Shown here one piece after another: positions 41,368-51,013 of a stretch of 64,000 nt of DNA (position 1 is the stretch's first letter; each line of letters opens with the position of its first letter). Source of the DNA: Labrys sedimenti (GTDB taxonomy: Bacteria; Pseudomonadota; Alphaproteobacteria; Rhizobiales; Labraceae); contig NZ_JAXOUF010000024.1 of NCBI RefSeq assembly GCF_034424805.1, positions 1-64,000 of the forward strand. Direction: 5' to 3'. The position numbers were made by a program, and so were the translations under genes. The notes beneath the pieces were generated by a model. The model made no database searches, was not told the DNA's origin, and worked only from the letters and a program-made list of their open reading frames with translations.

Positions 41368-42550
41368 GCAAGGGGCTTCCGGCGAGAGCGGCTTGTCCCG
41401 CCCGGGCGAGGATGGCCTCCTGGTAGACATCGAGCATGGCCCTTGCAATGCCCGGCCAGGAGAATTGCTCGCGTGCCGTCTTTTCGCCGGCCTGTCCCAG
41501 TCGTGCGGCCAGATCCGGGTCTGCCAGAAGCGAGGAAAGCGCGGCGCCGAGCGCCGCAGCAGAGCCTTCGACCACAAGGCCGCAGCCGGCGTCTGCAACC
41601 GCATCGGCCAGCCCGACTTCGGGGGTGACGATGACGGGGCGGGCGCAGGCCATCGCCTCCAGGACGGCGTTGCCGAAATTCTCCGAATGGGAGGCCAGCG
41701 CGAAGGCGGCGCAGTTGCGCAGCAGGGACCATTTCTCCTCGCCATGCACGGGGCCGACGAAGCGGATGCGGGTATCGAGCCCCAACGCCGCCGCGCGTGC
41801 CTTCAGCCGGGCAGTTTCGCCCTCGTCATCATTGCCGGCGATGACGAGATCGGCATCGCCAACGAATTGCATGGCGTCGATCAGGCGCTCGATGCCCTTC
41901 TTCCAGCTGATCCTACCCAAAAACAGGGCATAGGGCCGGGCCTGATCTGGTAGGAGGAGATCGGTACCGGCAGGTGGCATGTCGATGCCGTTGGGTACCA
42001 GGGCGAAAGCCCGGGCCGGCAGCCCCAGTTTCTCGATTTCAAGGCGTTCGGATCGGCTGGTCACGTGAACGGCCGCAGCCCCGGCGAGGTTGGCCCGGTC
42101 GAAGGCCTGGATCCAGGCCGATTTCAGCAGCCGGCTCTTGCGCCGGATCAGGGGGCCAACCAGCATTCCCCGCGGGGCGAGCAGATAGGGAATGGCGTGG
42201 CGTCGCGCGAGCCTGGCCGCGGCGGTGGTCGGCCACAGGAACACCGAATGGAGATGCACGACATCGAAGGATGCGATGTTCTGCGCCAGCGCGCGTCCCA
42301 TGGCGGGCGAGCGATAGAGGCGCCGTCCCAGCCCGGCCGGAAAGTAGTGGACATTCACCCCGTCGAGCTGCACTGGCCTGTCGGTCGGAACGGGCAGGAC
42401 GTCGTCGCCGTCGACATTGGTGGTGTAGACCTGCACGTCGCAGCCCTGGCCTGCCAAGGCGCGGCACAGACCGTGCACGGCATGGATAGGCCCGCCATAG
42501 CGCAGTGCCGGCAGATAGGTCGGCACCACATGGAGACAGCGCAGGGTCAA
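41360..42550 (-). CDS. Family 4 glycosyltransferase
   Basis: This 396-aa GT-B enzyme has an acceptor-side YLPALRYGGPIHAVHGL and a donor-binding C-terminal half with ALFLGRISWKKGIERLIDA and ENFGNAVLEAMACARPVI, the EX7E motif of retaining GT4 enzymes. It should use a nucleotide sugar. It sits between the exostosin-like and GT2 genes and overlaps both neighbours. Confidence 0.92.
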   Translation of the reverse strand: MTLRCLHVVPTYLPALRYGGPIHAVHGLCRALAGQGCDVQVYTTNVDGDDVLPVPTDRPVQLDGVNVHYFPAGLGRRLYRSPAMGRALAQNIASFDVVHLHSVFLWPTTAAARLARRHAIPYLLAPRGMLVGPLIRRKSRLLKSAWIQAFDRANLAGAAAVHVTSRSERLEIEKLGLPARAFALVPNGIDMPPAGTDLLLPDQARPYALFLGRISWKKGIERLIDAMQFVGDADLVIAGNDDEGETARLKARAAALGLDTRIRFVGPVHGEEKWSLLRNCAAFALASHSENFGNAVLEAMACARPVIVTPEVGLADAVADAGCGLVVEGSAAALGAALSSLLADPDLAARLGQAGEKTAREQFSWPGIARAMLDVYQEAILARAGQAALAGSPLHV

Positions 42551-43494
42551 GACCTCGTCCCCGCCGCGGTGCGGAACCGGGTCTTGACCCGATGCGCCAG
42601 CGAATAGCCCTCGCGCCAGCCCAGTGCCCTCCAGGCGCGCCCGGCCATCGCGGCGCTGCCCGTTTGGTGGGGGAGGGTGACCAGCATGGCCAGCAGGCGG
42701 TCGAAGAAGACGTCCGGTGCGAAATGCGCCGCGAAGACCTCGCGCGCGCGTTTGCCCATGGCGGCGGCCTCCCCGCGAGCCTCGTTCAGGAGGTGCGGTA
42801 TGCGCATGACGTCCTTCTCGGCGACGAACAGGCTGAAGTCCCGCCAGGCAATATCGGGAGGCGGCAGCCAGTCATCGGCGATGATCACCGGTGCGCGGCC
42901 GAGGGCCATCGCCTCGAAAAGCCGGATGCTGGCGGCGCCGAAGCCGCGCGGGCAAAGGGCGAATTGCGAGCCGAGCAGCAGTTCGCGATAAGTCCTGTCG
43001 TAATCGAAATCCGTAAAGCGGCCCGGCGCCGCTGCGAGATCGAGGCAGGGCGTATCCGGGTTGTCGAGGGCCAGGAGGCGCTCTCGGATCGGATGGGTGC
43101 CGGTCCGGCCCAGAAAGGAGAAGAGATGGGCCTGCTCCTTGGGTGGCAGGGGAGCTGCCGGGACGGAGTGGTCGGGGTCGGGCAGATAGCTCCAGCTCCG
43201 CGCCCAGGGCAAGACCCTGGTGAGGGATGGATAGGCTCCTGGCAGCACGGCGTAGGGCCAGTCCGATTCTGAGAACAGGAAGTGCCTGGCCGCAGGATGG
43301 GCCCTGATCCGGCGCCGCAATTGCGGCAGGTCGACGAGGCCGACATAGCCGTTGTCGAGGTGCAACACGATGTCGGGGACCTCGTTGCGGGTGGCGATCC
43401 GGAAAGCCGAGGGCGGATGCCGTGCTGCCAGCCTGCGGGCTTTCGAGAGAGCGGGGTTTTCGCGCAGGGCCGTCAGGAGAACGCAAGGGAGCAT
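42547..43494 (-). CDS. Exostosin-like glycosyltransferase
   Basis: This 315-aa protein has LFSFLGRTGTHPIRERLLAL and a C-terminal exostosin-type segment SQFALCPRGFGAASIRLFEAMALGRAPVIIADDWLPP, which is the sugar-nucleotide site of GT47-type enzymes. The N-terminal half is short. It overlaps the following transferase gene by ATGA. The donor and linkage are unknown. Confidence 0.83.
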   Translation of the reverse strand: MLPCVLLTALRENPALSKARRLAARHPPSAFRIATRNEVPDIVLHLDNGYVGLVDLPQLRRRIRAHPAARHFLFSESDWPYAVLPGAYPSLTRVLPWARSWSYLPDPDHSVPAAPLPPKEQAHLFSFLGRTGTHPIRERLLALDNPDTPCLDLAAAPGRFTDFDYDRTYRELLLGSQFALCPRGFGAASIRLFEAMALGRAPVIIADDWLPPPDIAWRDFSLFVAEKDVMRIPHLLNEARGEAAAMGKRAREVFAAHFAPDVFFDRLLAMLVTLPHQTGSAAMAGRAWRALGWREGYSLAHRVKTRFRTAAGTRS

Positions 43495-43518
43495 GGCGTC
43501 GCGTCGGGATCCGTCTTG

Positions 43519-44955
43519 TCAATGTCCTGCCGGCCTGGCCTCCAGCCAGGAACGCATGCGTGGCGCCACCAGCCGGATGAACAGGGCGGTGAGGAGGACC
43601 GACACCATCACGCCGCCGACCAGTTTCGCCAGGCTGACTTCCAGCAAAGCGGCCTGGGCCAGGATGGCGCAAGCCGAGGTAAAGCCGAGCAGCGGTCCGG
43701 CTCGCGGAGAATGCACCAGCCAGCGGTAGATACGACCATAGAGCCAGCCGAAGAGCAGGATGACGGCCATCATCAGCAGGGGGCCGAAATCGATATAGAG
43801 CTCGGCCATGTAGCCCAGGCTGATCGAGGTGCCGCGATAGGTGCCCGACAGGCCGCCCGTGTAATAGTTGGTACGGCGGGTGTCGTCGACCTGGCTCTTC
43901 TCGGCAAATAGGATGCGCGGCATGAAGGGGCGGCTTGCCGCATCCAGGAGGAGCCCGCCCTTTTCATGGGGAATGGTCTGTGGCACGCGGGCGAGAACCA
44001 CCGCAAACAACTCGACATAGGAGATGCGGTGAAGCATCTTCCCGGTCGCCTCCGACATCGAGGCGCCGTCGAGTCTGCCGAGGAGCTGGGCTATGGTGCC
44101 CAGCCGGTCGCCGAGGTCGAGCGTGACGGCCTGCGAGGCCGAGCCGCCGGAGGCGGCATTGCGATAGTCTTCCTTGATGGCCGTCCACAGGATCCCGCTG
44201 ACGACGATCAGGCAGATCAGGATCGCGCCGCCCGCAATGTGAAGGCCGCGCAGGCGCGTACCGGCCATGGCCGTGGCAAAGAGGGTGAAGAACATCACCG
44301 TCTTGAAATCGGAGAAATACCCACCCGTGCTCATGGCCAGTTCGGCAAGAAAGGCACAGGAAAACAGGGGGTTGCCCAGCTGGTTTCGCACGAAGGATGC
44401 ATAGGCGAACATCATGAAGAACGCCCATTTCAACCCGGCCAAAGCCAGGAGCGGCTGCGCAAGCCCGGGACTGAGCGCGGCGGCCTGGAGGGCGCCGATC
44501 GCGACGATCGAAGCCGCGACATAGAGGAAGAACCAGGTGGCGAGGGGCCGGGCCAGCACGGCTTCCCGCGCTTGCCGGCTCGCAGCCCTGTCGGGCGGGC
44601 CGCTGCCGAGCCGCATGCCCAGCGCCAGGAAGAGCAAGCCGGCCAGGGTCAGCAGGATCGCCGACTTGTTGTCCCCGCCATAGATCGTATAGGCGCTGAC
44701 ATCGATGCCGAGCCAATTGGCATGGAAGGCCGATATCGATGCCTGCAGCCATTGATAGGCGAAGATGAAAAGCCCGATCGGCGGCTCCCCCGGCCGCCAC
44801 AGCACGGCGACGCCGGCCACGAGGACGACCAGGCTGAAGGTGGTGAGCAGGGCGTTCTCGCCCGGCAGGTTCAGGATGGCGAGCAGCACTGCGCCGACGA
44901 TCACGGCTCCGGGCAGCGGCACTGACGAGCGCGGGGAAGTGGCCGACATCGGCAT
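43519..44955 (-). CDS. O-antigen polymerase-like membrane protein
   Basis: This 478-aa protein has about ten to twelve helices, for example LPGAVIVGAVLLAILNLPG, WFFLYVAASIVAIGALQAAAL and FGPLLMMAVILLFGWLYGRIYRWL. A large periplasmic loop with charged and Tyr/Arg residues lies near the C-terminus. This layout is that of Wzy-type polymerases, which vary strongly in sequence. It would link repeat units in the periplasm. Start overlaps the upstream gene's stop by one base; ATG 44949 is an alternative start. Confidence 0.7.
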   Translation of the reverse strand: MPMSATSPRSSVPLPGAVIVGAVLLAILNLPGENALLTTFSLVVLVAGVAVLWRPGEPPIGLFIFAYQWLQASISAFHANWLGIDVSAYTIYGGDNKSAILLTLAGLLFLALGMRLGSGPPDRAASRQAREAVLARPLATWFFLYVAASIVAIGALQAAALSPGLAQPLLALAGLKWAFFMMFAYASFVRNQLGNPLFSCAFLAELAMSTGGYFSDFKTVMFFTLFATAMAGTRLRGLHIAGGAILICLIVVSGILWTAIKEDYRNAASGGSASQAVTLDLGDRLGTIAQLLGRLDGASMSEATGKMLHRISYVELFAVVLARVPQTIPHEKGGLLLDAASRPFMPRILFAEKSQVDDTRRTNYYTGGLSGTYRGTSISLGYMAELYIDFGPLLMMAVILLFGWLYGRIYRWLVHSPRAGPLLGFTSACAILAQAALLEVSLAKLVGGVMVSVLLTALFIRLVAPRMRSWLEARPAGH

Positions 44956-46145
44956 CAGGTCGGGACCTCCGATGTCCGGCGATGGAAGGAGGCTCTCTCG
45001 AGGCAGGAAGACAGGGCCGCCTCGATACCCTCGGCGGCGGCATCCAGGCTGTAGCGGCGAACCAGCGACGCAAGGGCCTTCTGAGCGGCAGCGCCCGCCG
45101 GCAGGTCGGCAAGGGCAGCGGCAAATGCCTCGATATTGCCGGTTTCGAAGACGCGTCCGGTGTCGCGGTCGGCGGTGAGATCAGGCGCGCAGCCGCACTG
45201 GTCCGATACGATGACGGGTCGCCCGCAGGCCTGGGCTTCATTGGCCACGAGGCCCCAGGTTTCCTGTCCGGACGAGGGCAGCGCCAGGCCGTCGCAGGCC
45301 GCATAGACGGCCGGCATTTCGCTCTGGTTGCGAAAGCCGAGGAAATGCAGCGGCACGCCGGTCTGCGCGGCCCGTGCCAGCACCGCCTCGCGCATCGGGC
45401 CGTCGCCGGCAATCATCACCTCGATCTCGCATCCTTCGGCGCGGCATTGCGCGGCGGCCTCTATGAGGTCGAGGGGCCGCTTGCGCGCGACCAGTTTGCC
45501 AGCAAACGCGATGGCCCGGCTTGCCTCGGCAATGGAGAGGTCGGCGCGCAGGGCCTGGCGAGCCTGCGGCGTCGCGCGCGCGGCAAACCAGTGCGTGTCG
45601 ACGCAATGGGGTGAAAAATGCAGCCGCTCGGACGGATAGCCATAGTGACGGTAATAGGCCAGGGAGTTCTGCCCGACATAGAGCGCCGCATCGAAGAAGC
45701 GCAGTAGGCGGGGATAGGTCGCCTGCTTGGCCCAGGCCTTCAGCCGCCGACGTGGTGTCAGCAGATGGCTGTCCCCCCTGACCAGGACGGGCATGGCTAG
45801 GCGCCGGGCGGCGGCAACACCCTGGAGATAGGATTTCAGCGCCCAGCCGCAGACGAGGAGGGCATCGAAGCCGCCTTCCTGCAACGCCTGGGCGATGGCC
45901 GGCGTATCGCAGCCGAAGAAGTGGTCCACGCTTGGATTCCTGGCCTTGTTGGCGAGGAAGCGGTTGGGATAGCCGGCGAGGAGGTCGATATCCCAGTCGA
46001 ATGCAACCTCGAAGCCGGCATCGGCCTGCTGCCGGGGCGTGGGGCGGTGGGCGAAGAACACCTCCAGATCCAGGCGCCTGGCGAGCTCCCGGAAGATCGG
46101 GGCCTGGTACTGGATGGGATGGGAGGTGAGAACAGCCAGGCGCAT
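44955..46145 (-). CDS. Family 4 glycosyltransferase
   Basis: This 396-aa GT-B enzyme opens MRLAVLTSHPIQYQAPIFREL, a pattern known from GT4 enzymes of surface-polysaccharide clusters. It has a C-terminal FAGKLVARKRPLDLIEAA and ETWGLVANEAQACGRPVIVSD donor site. A longer in-frame reading to 46217 enters the next gene and is not used. Donor unknown. Confidence 0.92.
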   Translation of the reverse strand: MRLAVLTSHPIQYQAPIFRELARRLDLEVFFAHRPTPRQQADAGFEVAFDWDIDLLAGYPNRFLANKARNPSVDHFFGCDTPAIAQALQEGGFDALLVCGWALKSYLQGVAAARRLAMPVLVRGDSHLLTPRRRLKAWAKQATYPRLLRFFDAALYVGQNSLAYYRHYGYPSERLHFSPHCVDTHWFAARATPQARQALRADLSIAEASRAIAFAGKLVARKRPLDLIEAAAQCRAEGCEIEVMIAGDGPMREAVLARAAQTGVPLHFLGFRNQSEMPAVYAACDGLALPSSGQETWGLVANEAQACGRPVIVSDQCGCAPDLTADRDTGRVFETGNIEAFAAALADLPAGAAAQKALASLVRRYSLDAAAEGIEAALSSCLERASFHRRTSEVPT

Positions 46146-46147
46146 GG

Positions 46148-47431
46148 TCAGCGCAGCCCGTCGAAGATGGCGCCATAGCGGCCGGCGATCGCCCGGGCCG
46201 AGAAGGGTTCCAGGCAATCCTGCCGGACCTGACCGAGGCCGGTGGGGTCGAGAGCCAGGCGCTCCAATCCGGCGGCGATCTCCGGCGACAGGCCGGCCAG
46301 ACCGTCCGCATCGGCGAAGGAGAGATTGATGCCCCCGCCAGCGGCCGCGAGAAGGGCATGGGCGCTGGACAGGCGATGAAACAGCGACAAATAGGGGCGC
46401 CTTGTCAGCAAGGCGGGATAGATCTTGGAGGCAGTGTAGTGGGCCTCGTCCGAGCCGACCAGAAGGACGCCGTGCGACCCGGCCATCAGTTGGAGTGCTT
46501 CGGCATAGGCGAGGCGCTGTGGTGTCTCGATGACGAGATCGGCGACCCCTTCCGCGTCGGCAAGTGGAAGGATGGAGAACCTATCGCTGCCATCGGCCTG
46601 GTTGCTGGTGCCGATGAAATGCAGGCGCAGGCGCGCGGCAAGAGCCGGCTGGCGTCCTCTTACTTCGGCAAGCCCCTTGAGAAGGGCGCGGAAAAGTCCC
46701 CGCGATCGCGGCAAGGCGGTGCCGACATAGCTCAGATTGATCATCGCCGGATCGAGCCGGTTCTGGCGGATGCCCGGCATGGCCCGGAGGAGGTCGAGAT
46801 CGCCGGGATCCCCGCCGATGGGCAGCGCCGCCATGCGTGAGGCGTCGAGCCAGGAATGGCGCGCCGCCAGTTCCTCGTTCTGGCGTGCGGAGACCGATGT
46901 CACGAAGCGGGCCTTGCGCAGAGCCGGTCCTTCGAGGCGAAGCGCGAGCTGGTGGGATAGTCCGGCCTTGCTCAACCAATTTTGGTCCGCGCCCCAGGCC
47001 GAAACCCACGGGTCCTGGAAATCAAGCACCACCGGCACGCCGAATTTCGGCTCGATCCAGCGCGACATCAGCATGGGGTAGAATGGTGATCCCGTGATCA
47101 GCACGGCGTCGATCCGCCTGGTGGAGAGCAGGTCGGCCGCGCGGCCGGAAAGGGCCGACCAGGCCCGCAGGCTGAGATCCCCGACACCGAAACGGCGCGT
47201 CATGCGGGCCTGCAGGGCGGGAACCTTGACGATCTCCAGCTCTGGTGAGACCAGGCTGCCGAGCAGGGGATCGGGTTCCTGTTCGTAGAAGCGGTCGTCC
47301 ACGCAGAGGACGACAGGGGTCCAGCCCGCCGCCGGCAGGTGATTGGCCAGGTGCCGAGCCCGATGCACGCAGGCGAGATTGGACGGCGGAAAATAGGGGG
47401 AGACGATCAGGACGGTGCGCGAGACGGTCAT
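46148..47431 (-). CDS. Family 4 glycosyltransferase
   Basis: This 427-aa GT-B enzyme opens TVLIVSPYFPPSNLACVHRARHL and continues ITGSPFYPMLM and DFQDPWVSAWG. The donor half contains YVGTALPRSRGLFRALLKGL and a weaker EX7E region, so it belongs to a diverged GT4 branch. The start overlaps the preceding gene's stop by ATGA. Confidence 0.87.
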   Translation of the reverse strand: MTVSRTVLIVSPYFPPSNLACVHRARHLANHLPAAGWTPVVLCVDDRFYEQEPDPLLGSLVSPELEIVKVPALQARMTRRFGVGDLSLRAWSALSGRAADLLSTRRIDAVLITGSPFYPMLMSRWIEPKFGVPVVLDFQDPWVSAWGADQNWLSKAGLSHQLALRLEGPALRKARFVTSVSARQNEELAARHSWLDASRMAALPIGGDPGDLDLLRAMPGIRQNRLDPAMINLSYVGTALPRSRGLFRALLKGLAEVRGRQPALAARLRLHFIGTSNQADGSDRFSILPLADAEGVADLVIETPQRLAYAEALQLMAGSHGVLLVGSDEAHYTASKIYPALLTRRPYLSLFHRLSSAHALLAAAGGGINLSFADADGLAGLSPEIAAGLERLALDPTGLGQVRQDCLEPFSARAIAGRYGAIFDGLR

Positions 47432-48690
47432 GCCCGTCTCCGCGACGAACCGTCCAGGGCTTGGCGCGCCAGACCGACCACGATCGTGCTTTCCCGGTCC
47501 CAATTATAGGTTTTCTGCGCGAGATTGAAGGCGTTCTCACGCGCCTGCGCCAGGCGTGCCGAATCCTGCAGCAGGCTGTCGAGGCTTGCCGCCAGGCTCA
47601 CGGCATCGCCGGCGGTGAAGAGTGTGGTGGCTAGCGGGTGTGAGCTCGCGAATGCGCTCTGGGCCGGCGTATCGGAGAGAACCGCGGGGAGCCCGGCCAT
47701 GAGATAGGTGAACAGCTTGTTGGAGAGGGCGAACGCATTGTTGGCCGTGTGCCCCGGTTCGGCGCACAGGCCGAGATCATGGCTGGCTGCCAGCCGGACG
47801 AGCTCGCCGGGCAGCGCGGAGGGCAGGAAATGCAGGCGTTCCGGCACGCCCTCCCGTTGCGCGAGGCTCCGCAACTGGCCTGCATATGGTTCGTCCACAT
47901 GGCCGCGCAGATAGAGGTGCGGTCTTGAAGCGGCCCTCGCAATCGCCCTGATTGCGCATTCGAGGCCGCGATCCGGGCCGATCACTTGCGAGAACCAGTA
48001 AAGGGACGGACCCGGCGCCGCCATGCCCCTGGCGGTTGGATGATCCGGAGCCTCGGATAGCGGAAAGCTGTTTAGCACGATGTGCGGGAGGGACATTGCG
48101 TAGGCCTGGGCATAGGCTTGCGCAATCTCGGGCGAGGCGGCGGTGATATAGCGGCACCCTGGCAGAGCGGCCGCCTCGATGGCGCGCAGATGCGAGCGGT
48201 TCGCCTCGGCTGCCGGGCCGTCGCGCCATTCGCCGAGATGGAAGTCCTCGGCGTCGTAGGCATAGCCTGCCCCGAAGCGTTGGGCGGCGGCCCTGGCGGC
48301 CGGTAGGGCCGGCGGATAATGGGCGATGTAGAGATCCGCCGCGATGCGGCTGGCTGCGGCCATCAAAGGAGGCGTGAATACGCTGAATGCCCGGGAGTTG
48401 AAAAGGCGCCTGCCGCTCGCCGCGTGCACCGCCCCCGCGAGCTCCTGGCCGAGCCGGCGCAGGCGCCAGCCCGTCCGCGAGCGCAGGTCGAGGCGCTCGA
48501 TCCGGAACGGCGCTCCTCTCAGGATGGATTGGTCGCGCGGCTCCACGCCCTCCAGCATGCGGGTGGCGACCACGGTGACGGTAAAGCCCGCCTCGTGCAG
48601 GGCATGCGCCTCCTTGACCACGCGCGGATTGGATCCGAGCTGGCCCGGGGTGAGGATACAGATATGAGATCCCGGGTGGGGGCGTGTCAT
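47428..48690 (-). CDS. Family 4 glycosyltransferase
   Basis: This 420-aa GT-B enzyme contains the acceptor-side GQLGSNPRVVKEAHALHEAGF, common in a GT4 branch of Bacteroidetes and proteobacterial glycan clusters. Its donor half has WFSQVIGPDRGLECAIRAIA and a C-terminal FTYLMAGLPAVLSDTPAQ. It overlaps both neighbouring genes by ATGA. Confidence 0.87.
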   Translation of the reverse strand: MTRPHPGSHICILTPGQLGSNPRVVKEAHALHEAGFTVTVVATRMLEGVEPRDQSILRGAPFRIERLDLRSRTGWRLRRLGQELAGAVHAASGRRLFNSRAFSVFTPPLMAAASRIAADLYIAHYPPALPAARAAAQRFGAGYAYDAEDFHLGEWRDGPAAEANRSHLRAIEAAALPGCRYITAASPEIAQAYAQAYAMSLPHIVLNSFPLSEAPDHPTARGMAAPGPSLYWFSQVIGPDRGLECAIRAIARAASRPHLYLRGHVDEPYAGQLRSLAQREGVPERLHFLPSALPGELVRLAASHDLGLCAEPGHTANNAFALSNKLFTYLMAGLPAVLSDTPAQSAFASSHPLATTLFTAGDAVSLAASLDSLLQDSARLAQARENAFNLAQKTYNWDRESTIVVGLARQALDGSSRRRA

Positions 48691-49976
48691 GTCCGCTCCA
48701 TCTGGGGCATCGGGGACCCCTGACCGGAATCATCCAGGCGCTGCCTGAGCCCGCCGGCTAGGGCGGCGCGATAGGCCGGCCATTGATGATGGCGGGCCGT
48801 CTCGAGGGCGCCCTCGCGCATGGCCTGTAGGCGCGGGCGGTTGTCGAGGCACCAGGCAAGGGCCTGCGTCAAAGCCTCTGCATCGGCGGAGGGAATGACG
48901 AGCCCGTTCTCGGGCGTGACGAGATCGGCAGCCCCCGTCATCTCCGTGACGATCACTGGCAGGCTCTGGGCCATCGCCTCGGCGACGACCATGCCGAAAC
49001 CATCGGCAAGGCTTGGAAACACCAGGACATCGGCCTGTTCGAAGGCCTGGAACAGTTCGGCGCGCGGCCTGGCTCCATGAAAGCGGATGGTGTCATCCGC
49101 TGGGGCAAGAAGGTCGGCAGGCAGCCCGATCCGGCCATAGATATCCAGCTTGGCATGATCAGTGGCCGGCAATCGACGCCAGGCTTCGAGCAGATAGGGC
49201 ACGCCCTTGCCCAGCGTGACGTTGCCGGCATAAACAACCTTCAAAGCGCCCGTCTCGTTGCCGCGCGGGGGCCGGGCCCGATCGGGTACCGGGGGAGCGC
49301 CGAGGGGAACGATGAGGATCTTGGCCGGATCCGCGCCGCCGGCGATATGGGAGCGGGCGGTGAGGGCGGAATTGGTGACGATGAGATCGGCGAGCCCGAT
49401 CTCCGCGTCGCGCCGTGCCTGCCTTCGGGCAAAGCGTTCCGAGAAATAGGCGGCATTGGCATCATCGAGCTGCTTCCAGCGTGCCAGTTCGCGCCGGCGG
49501 ATGCTCTCGAATTGCCGGCTGCTCAGGGAGGGCAAATGTAGGATGCGCGCCGCTCCTTCCTGCGTCGCACGCTGGAAGCTCGCCAGCGCCGTATATTCGA
49601 AGGCATGGATGGCGTCGGCGCCGGGCACGTGGCCGCTGGCGACGGCGGCGTCGAAGCGGTGGCTCATCAGGTCCCAGAGCCGGTCGACGGTCACCGGTCC
49701 CGCACCGCCCTTGGCCGCGATGCTGCGCAGGATCTCCCAGGCCGGGTAGGCCTGCACGAGGCTGTGTGGAACCGTCCTGATCGAACGGCGCAGCAATTGC
49801 TCCCTCAGCGTGGCCGCCTGCCTCGATGGCAGGGCGCGGAGCAGACGATCGCCCCAGCCTTGCGCGGAATAATGGAAAGAGGTCACGAAGGTCTTCAGCC
49901 AATCCTGTTCATGCAGCGCCAGGGCGATCTGCTGGGCATGCGGCATGGTGCCGGGATAGCTCAGCACCGATTTCAT
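48687..49976 (-). CDS. Family 4 glycosyltransferase
   Basis: This 429-aa GT-B enzyme has an N-terminal HYSAQGWGDRLLRALPSRQAA region and donor half KVVYAGNVTLGKGVPYLLEA and LADGFGMVVAEAMAQSLPVI. The EX7E pair (E...E) is intact. It is co-translated with the genes before and after it. Confidence 0.9.
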   Translation of the reverse strand: MKSVLSYPGTMPHAQQIALALHEQDWLKTFVTSFHYSAQGWGDRLLRALPSRQAATLREQLLRRSIRTVPHSLVQAYPAWEILRSIAAKGGAGPVTVDRLWDLMSHRFDAAVASGHVPGADAIHAFEYTALASFQRATQEGAARILHLPSLSSRQFESIRRRELARWKQLDDANAAYFSERFARRQARRDAEIGLADLIVTNSALTARSHIAGGADPAKILIVPLGAPPVPDRARPPRGNETGALKVVYAGNVTLGKGVPYLLEAWRRLPATDHAKLDIYGRIGLPADLLAPADDTIRFHGARPRAELFQAFEQADVLVFPSLADGFGMVVAEAMAQSLPVIVTEMTGAADLVTPENGLVIPSADAEALTQALAWCLDNRPRLQAMREGALETARHHQWPAYRAALAGGLRQRLDDSGQGSPMPQMERT

Positions 49977-51013
49977 GCAGAAGCCCTCGGAGCCCGCCCT
50001 GCGATCATGGCCTCGTAGATCTCAAGATAGCGGTCGGTGACCGCATCCTCGCTATAGAGCGTCTCGACCCGCTGCCGGCATGCGATCCGGTCGATCGCCT
50101 CCAGCCTGACAATGGCCGCCGTCATTTCCTCGACGGTATCGACGACATAGCCGGTGCGGCCATGCTCGACCACTTCGGGAACGGCGCCGCGCCTGAAGCC
50201 GATGACCGGCGTGCCGCATGCCATCGCCTCGGCCATCACGATGCCGAATGGCTCTTCCCACAGGATCGGCATCAGCAGTGCGGCCGCACCGCCGAGCAAC
50301 TCGTCCTTCTGCCGGTCATCGACGGGCCCGACATAGTCGATATCGCCATCATGCAGATGCGGAGCGACATGGGTCTCGAACCAGGCCCGGTGTTCCCCGG
50401 CCAGATTGCCGGCGATGACCAGCCGCCGCCCGGCCAACCGCGCCGCCGCGATGGCCAGATGCGGTCCCTTGATTTCCTCCACGCGCCCCAGGAACACCAG
50501 TGGCGCGTCGTCCGGGACCTGCCTGCGGAAAGTGTAGGTCTCGCTCGGCACGCCATTGGGAACGATGTGCCAGGTGCCGATATGCCTGACATGGCGCAGC
50601 ATATGCTCGCTGATGGCCGAGAATTGCAGCGTGCCGCGCGACAGGCGCTGCGCCAGCCCGGTGGTGCGCGGGCTGATCTCGCGCTGGTAGGTCATCAGCT
50701 TGGGGATCGTGCGCGGCAGGAGCGGCGCCAGATAGGCCAATCGGGAGAAGCTGTGGATGATGTCGAAACGTTGGCCGGCGATCGCCCTTGCCAGTTCGCC
50801 GGCATTCCTGAGCGTATCGAAACGCGAAAGACTGCTCGCGCCGGGCCAGGCCCGTTTTGGCACCGGGCATTGCGAGGAAGGATGCGCGAACAGGGTCAAT
50901 TCATGGCCGCGTGCCACCAGGCGCCGCGCCAGCATGTCGACCACGCGTTCGATGCCACCATAGAATTGCGGCGGCACCGGCAGCTCGGGATCGCAGGTCA
51001 GGGCAATCCTCAT
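49973..51013 (-). CDS. Family 4 glycosyltransferase
   Basis: This 346-aa enzyme has the compact GT4 form: an opening MRIALTCDPELPVPPQFYGG, IERVVDMLARRLVARGHEL, FLGRVEEIKGPHLAIAAARL and EEPFGIVMAEAMACGTPVI. The YGGIERVV motif is common in mannosyl/glucosyltransferases that recognise a lipid-linked acceptor. The donor sugar is not decidable. Confidence 0.92.
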   Translation of the reverse strand: MRIALTCDPELPVPPQFYGGIERVVDMLARRLVARGHELTLFAHPSSQCPVPKRAWPGASSLSRFDTLRNAGELARAIAGQRFDIIHSFSRLAYLAPLLPRTIPKLMTYQREISPRTTGLAQRLSRGTLQFSAISEHMLRHVRHIGTWHIVPNGVPSETYTFRRQVPDDAPLVFLGRVEEIKGPHLAIAAARLAGRRLVIAGNLAGEHRAWFETHVAPHLHDGDIDYVGPVDDRQKDELLGGAAALLMPILWEEPFGIVMAEAMACGTPVIGFRRGAVPEVVEHGRTGYVVDTVEEMTAAIVRLEAIDRIACRQRVETLYSEDAVTDRYLEIYEAMIAGRAPRASA